Source: Candidatus Sungiibacteriota bacterium (GTDB taxonomy: Bacteria > Patescibacteriota > Minisyncoccia > Sungbacterales > JACQCQ01). From it: DNA of 5,521 bases. This document shows positions 4,727 to 5,521 of this stretch, in pieces. The notes below the pieces were generated by a model. It searched no databases. It was not told where the DNA came from and worked only from the letters and a program-made list of their open reading frames with translations. The stretch is taken from NCBI GenBank assembly GCA_016181565.1, contig JACOZA010000045.1, positions 1 to 5,521 on the forward strand, written 5' to 3'. Position numbers and translations under genes: made by a program. Numbering within the stretch: position 1 is the first letter of the stretch; each line of letters opens with the position of its first letter.

Positions 4727-5521
4727 ATGCCCAAACTTACCGAAGAAAAAACATTTGTGATTGTGAAGCCCGACGGGGTGAAACGCGGTTTAGTTGGGGA
4801 AGTTATGCGCCGGATTGAGCAGCGGGGATTGAAAATTGTGGCGCTGGAAATGATCTGGGCAACAGAGAAGGAAATGGATACGCACTATCCCAAGGACAAA
4901 GCCTGGGTCACAAATCTCGGCGCCAACACCCTAAAGACCTATCGGGAATTCAAAATTCCGGTTGACCTCAAAAAAGAGTACGGATCAGCCGATCCTTATA
5001 AAATCGGCGTGCAGGTGCGAAGCTGGCTGCTCGACTTCATGACATCGGGGCCGGTGGTAAAAATTGGAGTGGAGGGGATTCACGCGATCCGCATGGTGCG
5101 AAAGATTGTCGGTCCCACCATTCCTGCGTTCGCCGAAATGGGGACGATCCGCGGCGATTACTCCATTGATTCTCCGGCCCTCGCCAATGCCAATAAGCGC
5201 GCGTTGCGCAATTTAATTCATGCCTCGGGGAACTTGGCGGAGGCGAGAAATGAACTCGCGCTATGGTTTAAGAAATCTCAAATTCATCATTACAAACCAA
5301 TTCCTTGGGATAATTGCAAAGCACACTGGAAGAACCGGGTTTACCGGGCTTATTATTGCAATCTGAGTCAGCACAGTCTGCATTTCCATCGCCATCGTTG
5401 TCATATGAATCTGCACAGGTTGTCTCAGTGTTTTCACAAGTATATTTCCCTTGAGGACCGGGTTTTCCGGCACAATCAACGTTATCGAAACAATCTATTA
5501 AGCCATCAGCATCGTTATCTT
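4727..5521 (+). CDS. ndk: Nucleoside diphosphate kinase with no stop before the window edge
   Basis: The enzyme moves the gamma-phosphate of ATP onto nucleoside diphosphates through a phospho-His, in the cytoplasm. The core covers about residues 1-190. VIVKPDGV (11-18) carries the ATP-site Lys, FMTSGPV spans 104-110, GTIRGDYS is at 139-146, and NLIHASG (162-168) contains the catalytic His 165. About 40 extra residues (roughly 55-95) sit between the HYP and MTSGPV segments; I know this insert from CPR-type NDKs. The family should end soon after the WFKKSQIHHYK segment (180-190, near base 5296), but the frame stays open to 5521. The added His/Arg/Cys-rich tail lies antisense to a convergent gene and resembles a shadow frame. 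ATG 4727 gives the usual N terminus; an in-frame ATG at 4703 would add eight residues. Neither has a good ribosome binding site: a GAAGG lies about 18 nt before 4727. Identity is secure; the 3' end is not. Confidence 0.9.
   Translation, partial: MPKLTEEKTFVIVKPDGVKRGLVGEVMRRIEQRGLKIVALEMIWATEKEMDTHYPKDKAWVTNLGANTLKTYREFKIPVDLKKEYGSADPYKIGVQVRSWLLDFMTSGPVVKIGVEGIHAIRMVRKIVGPTIPAFAEMGTIRGDYSIDSPALANANKRALRNLIHASGNLAEARNELALWFKKSQIHHYKPIPWDNCKAHWKNRVYRAYYCNLSQHSLHFHRHRCHMNLHRLSQCFHKYISLEDRVFRHNQRYRNNLLSHQHRYL
5268..5521 (-). CDS. C-terminal end of an Asp/Cys-rich repeat protein, probably secreted or surface-located
   Basis: On the minus strand the last 83 codons of a gene enter from the right edge and stop at TAA (5268-5270). 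The sequence has two related units of about 39 residues, each built as DND-x-DG-xx-DC-x-D-x-DC followed by KPG: DNDADGLIDCFDNVDC (1-16) and DNDGDGNADCADSDC (40-54). Such Asp-rich DxDxDG loops resemble calcium-binding repeats (thrombospondin type 3 or dockerin-like). The regular Cys residues suggest disulfides, hence an extracellular location. I know similar repeats from large surface proteins of CPR and other bacteria; this is family knowledge, not a match. The start and any signal peptide lie outside the window. No membrane anchor or sorting motif is seen at this C terminus (ends NDEFEIS). It converges on ndk and overlaps its frame. GC is about 42% here, lower than comEC. Confidence 0.8.
   Translation of the reverse strand, partial: DNDADGLIDCFDNVDCAGKPGPQGKYTCENTETTCADSYDNDGDGNADCADSDCNNKPGKPGSSSVLCNYPKELVCNDEFEIS
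5334..5470 (-). repeat. 14-bp imperfect DNA repeat marking the protein repeat units
   Basis: Read on the + strand, ACCGGGTTTACCGG (5334-5347) recurs as ACCGGGTTTTCCGG (5457-5470), 13 of 14 bases identical and 123 bp apart. On the minus strand both encode the Gly-Lys-Pro-Gly part that follows each Asp/Cys unit. They support recent unit duplication within the gene, in frame (123 = 41 codons). Confidence 0.55.

Noticed and set aside
4405..4734. 109-codon minus-strand open frame
   Set aside because: It lies antisense to the terminator and candidate RNA, shows no recognisable motif, and has no promoter or ribosome binding site that I could see.
5261..5479. Minus-strand 72-codon frame starting at 5479
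   Set aside because: The adjacent minus frame ending at 5268 gives a coherent Asp/Cys repeat protein that is open to the window edge; this one is its shadow.
5311..5521. The + strand tail of ndk as a genuine new domain
   Set aside because: Its His/Arg/Cys-rich composition is what the antisense of Asp/Gly/Cys codons gives in this offset, so I treat it as a probable shadow of the minus-strand gene, although the lack of a stop is real and is reported as a finding.

Overview
The window looks like a stretch of a Patescibacteria (CPR) chromosome, or a close relative. This is inference from protein style, not a database match. The competence channel protein ComEC is split into a membrane gene and a separate metallo-beta-lactamase gene. 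The nucleoside diphosphate kinase (NDK) has an extra segment of about 40 residues that I associate with CPR enzymes. Intergenic gaps are short, and several starts lack a Shine-Dalgarno sequence. GC content varies: counted 60-base samples gave about 70% in comEC, 43% in guaA and 40-47% at the right edge.

Layout, left to right. (1) Positions 2-1069 (+): the C-terminal part of GMP synthase (guaA), cut by the window edge. (2) 1079-1597 (+): a CobO/BtuR-type corrinoid adenosyltransferase. (3) 1616-3082 (+): the ComEC membrane channel part. (4) 3075-3953 (+): the ComEC metallo-beta-lactamase part, overlapping gene 3 by 8 nt. These four genes are tightly packed and co-directional. TAAAAT boxes exactly 12 nt upstream of the cobO and comEC start codons suggest that some of them may also be transcribed as leaderless mRNAs.

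(5) 3954-4702 is about 750 nt without a conventional gene, which is unusual in such a compact region. It holds a near-consensus sigma70-type promoter (TTGACT-17 nt-TATAAA), a 35-codon ORF for a single-span membrane peptide, a strong GC-rich hairpin, a GC-rich stretch of about 450 nt full of complementary segments, and a very strong Rho-independent terminator at 4620-4660. I read this as a candidate structured non-coding RNA. I could not match it to RNase P RNA, tmRNA, SRP RNA or 6S RNA.

(6) From 4727 (or 4703) on the + strand lies a nucleoside diphosphate kinase (ndk). Its frame has no stop before the window edge. (7) On the minus strand, 5268-5521 encodes the last 83 residues of an Asp/Cys-rich repeat protein, probably extracellular, that converges on and overlaps ndk.

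Functionally, guaA and ndk both belong to guanine nucleotide supply. The comEC pair belongs to DNA uptake, and cobO to corrinoid activation. No single pathway unites the window. The most novel parts are the peptide plus structured-RNA region and the stop-less convergent ndk overlap.
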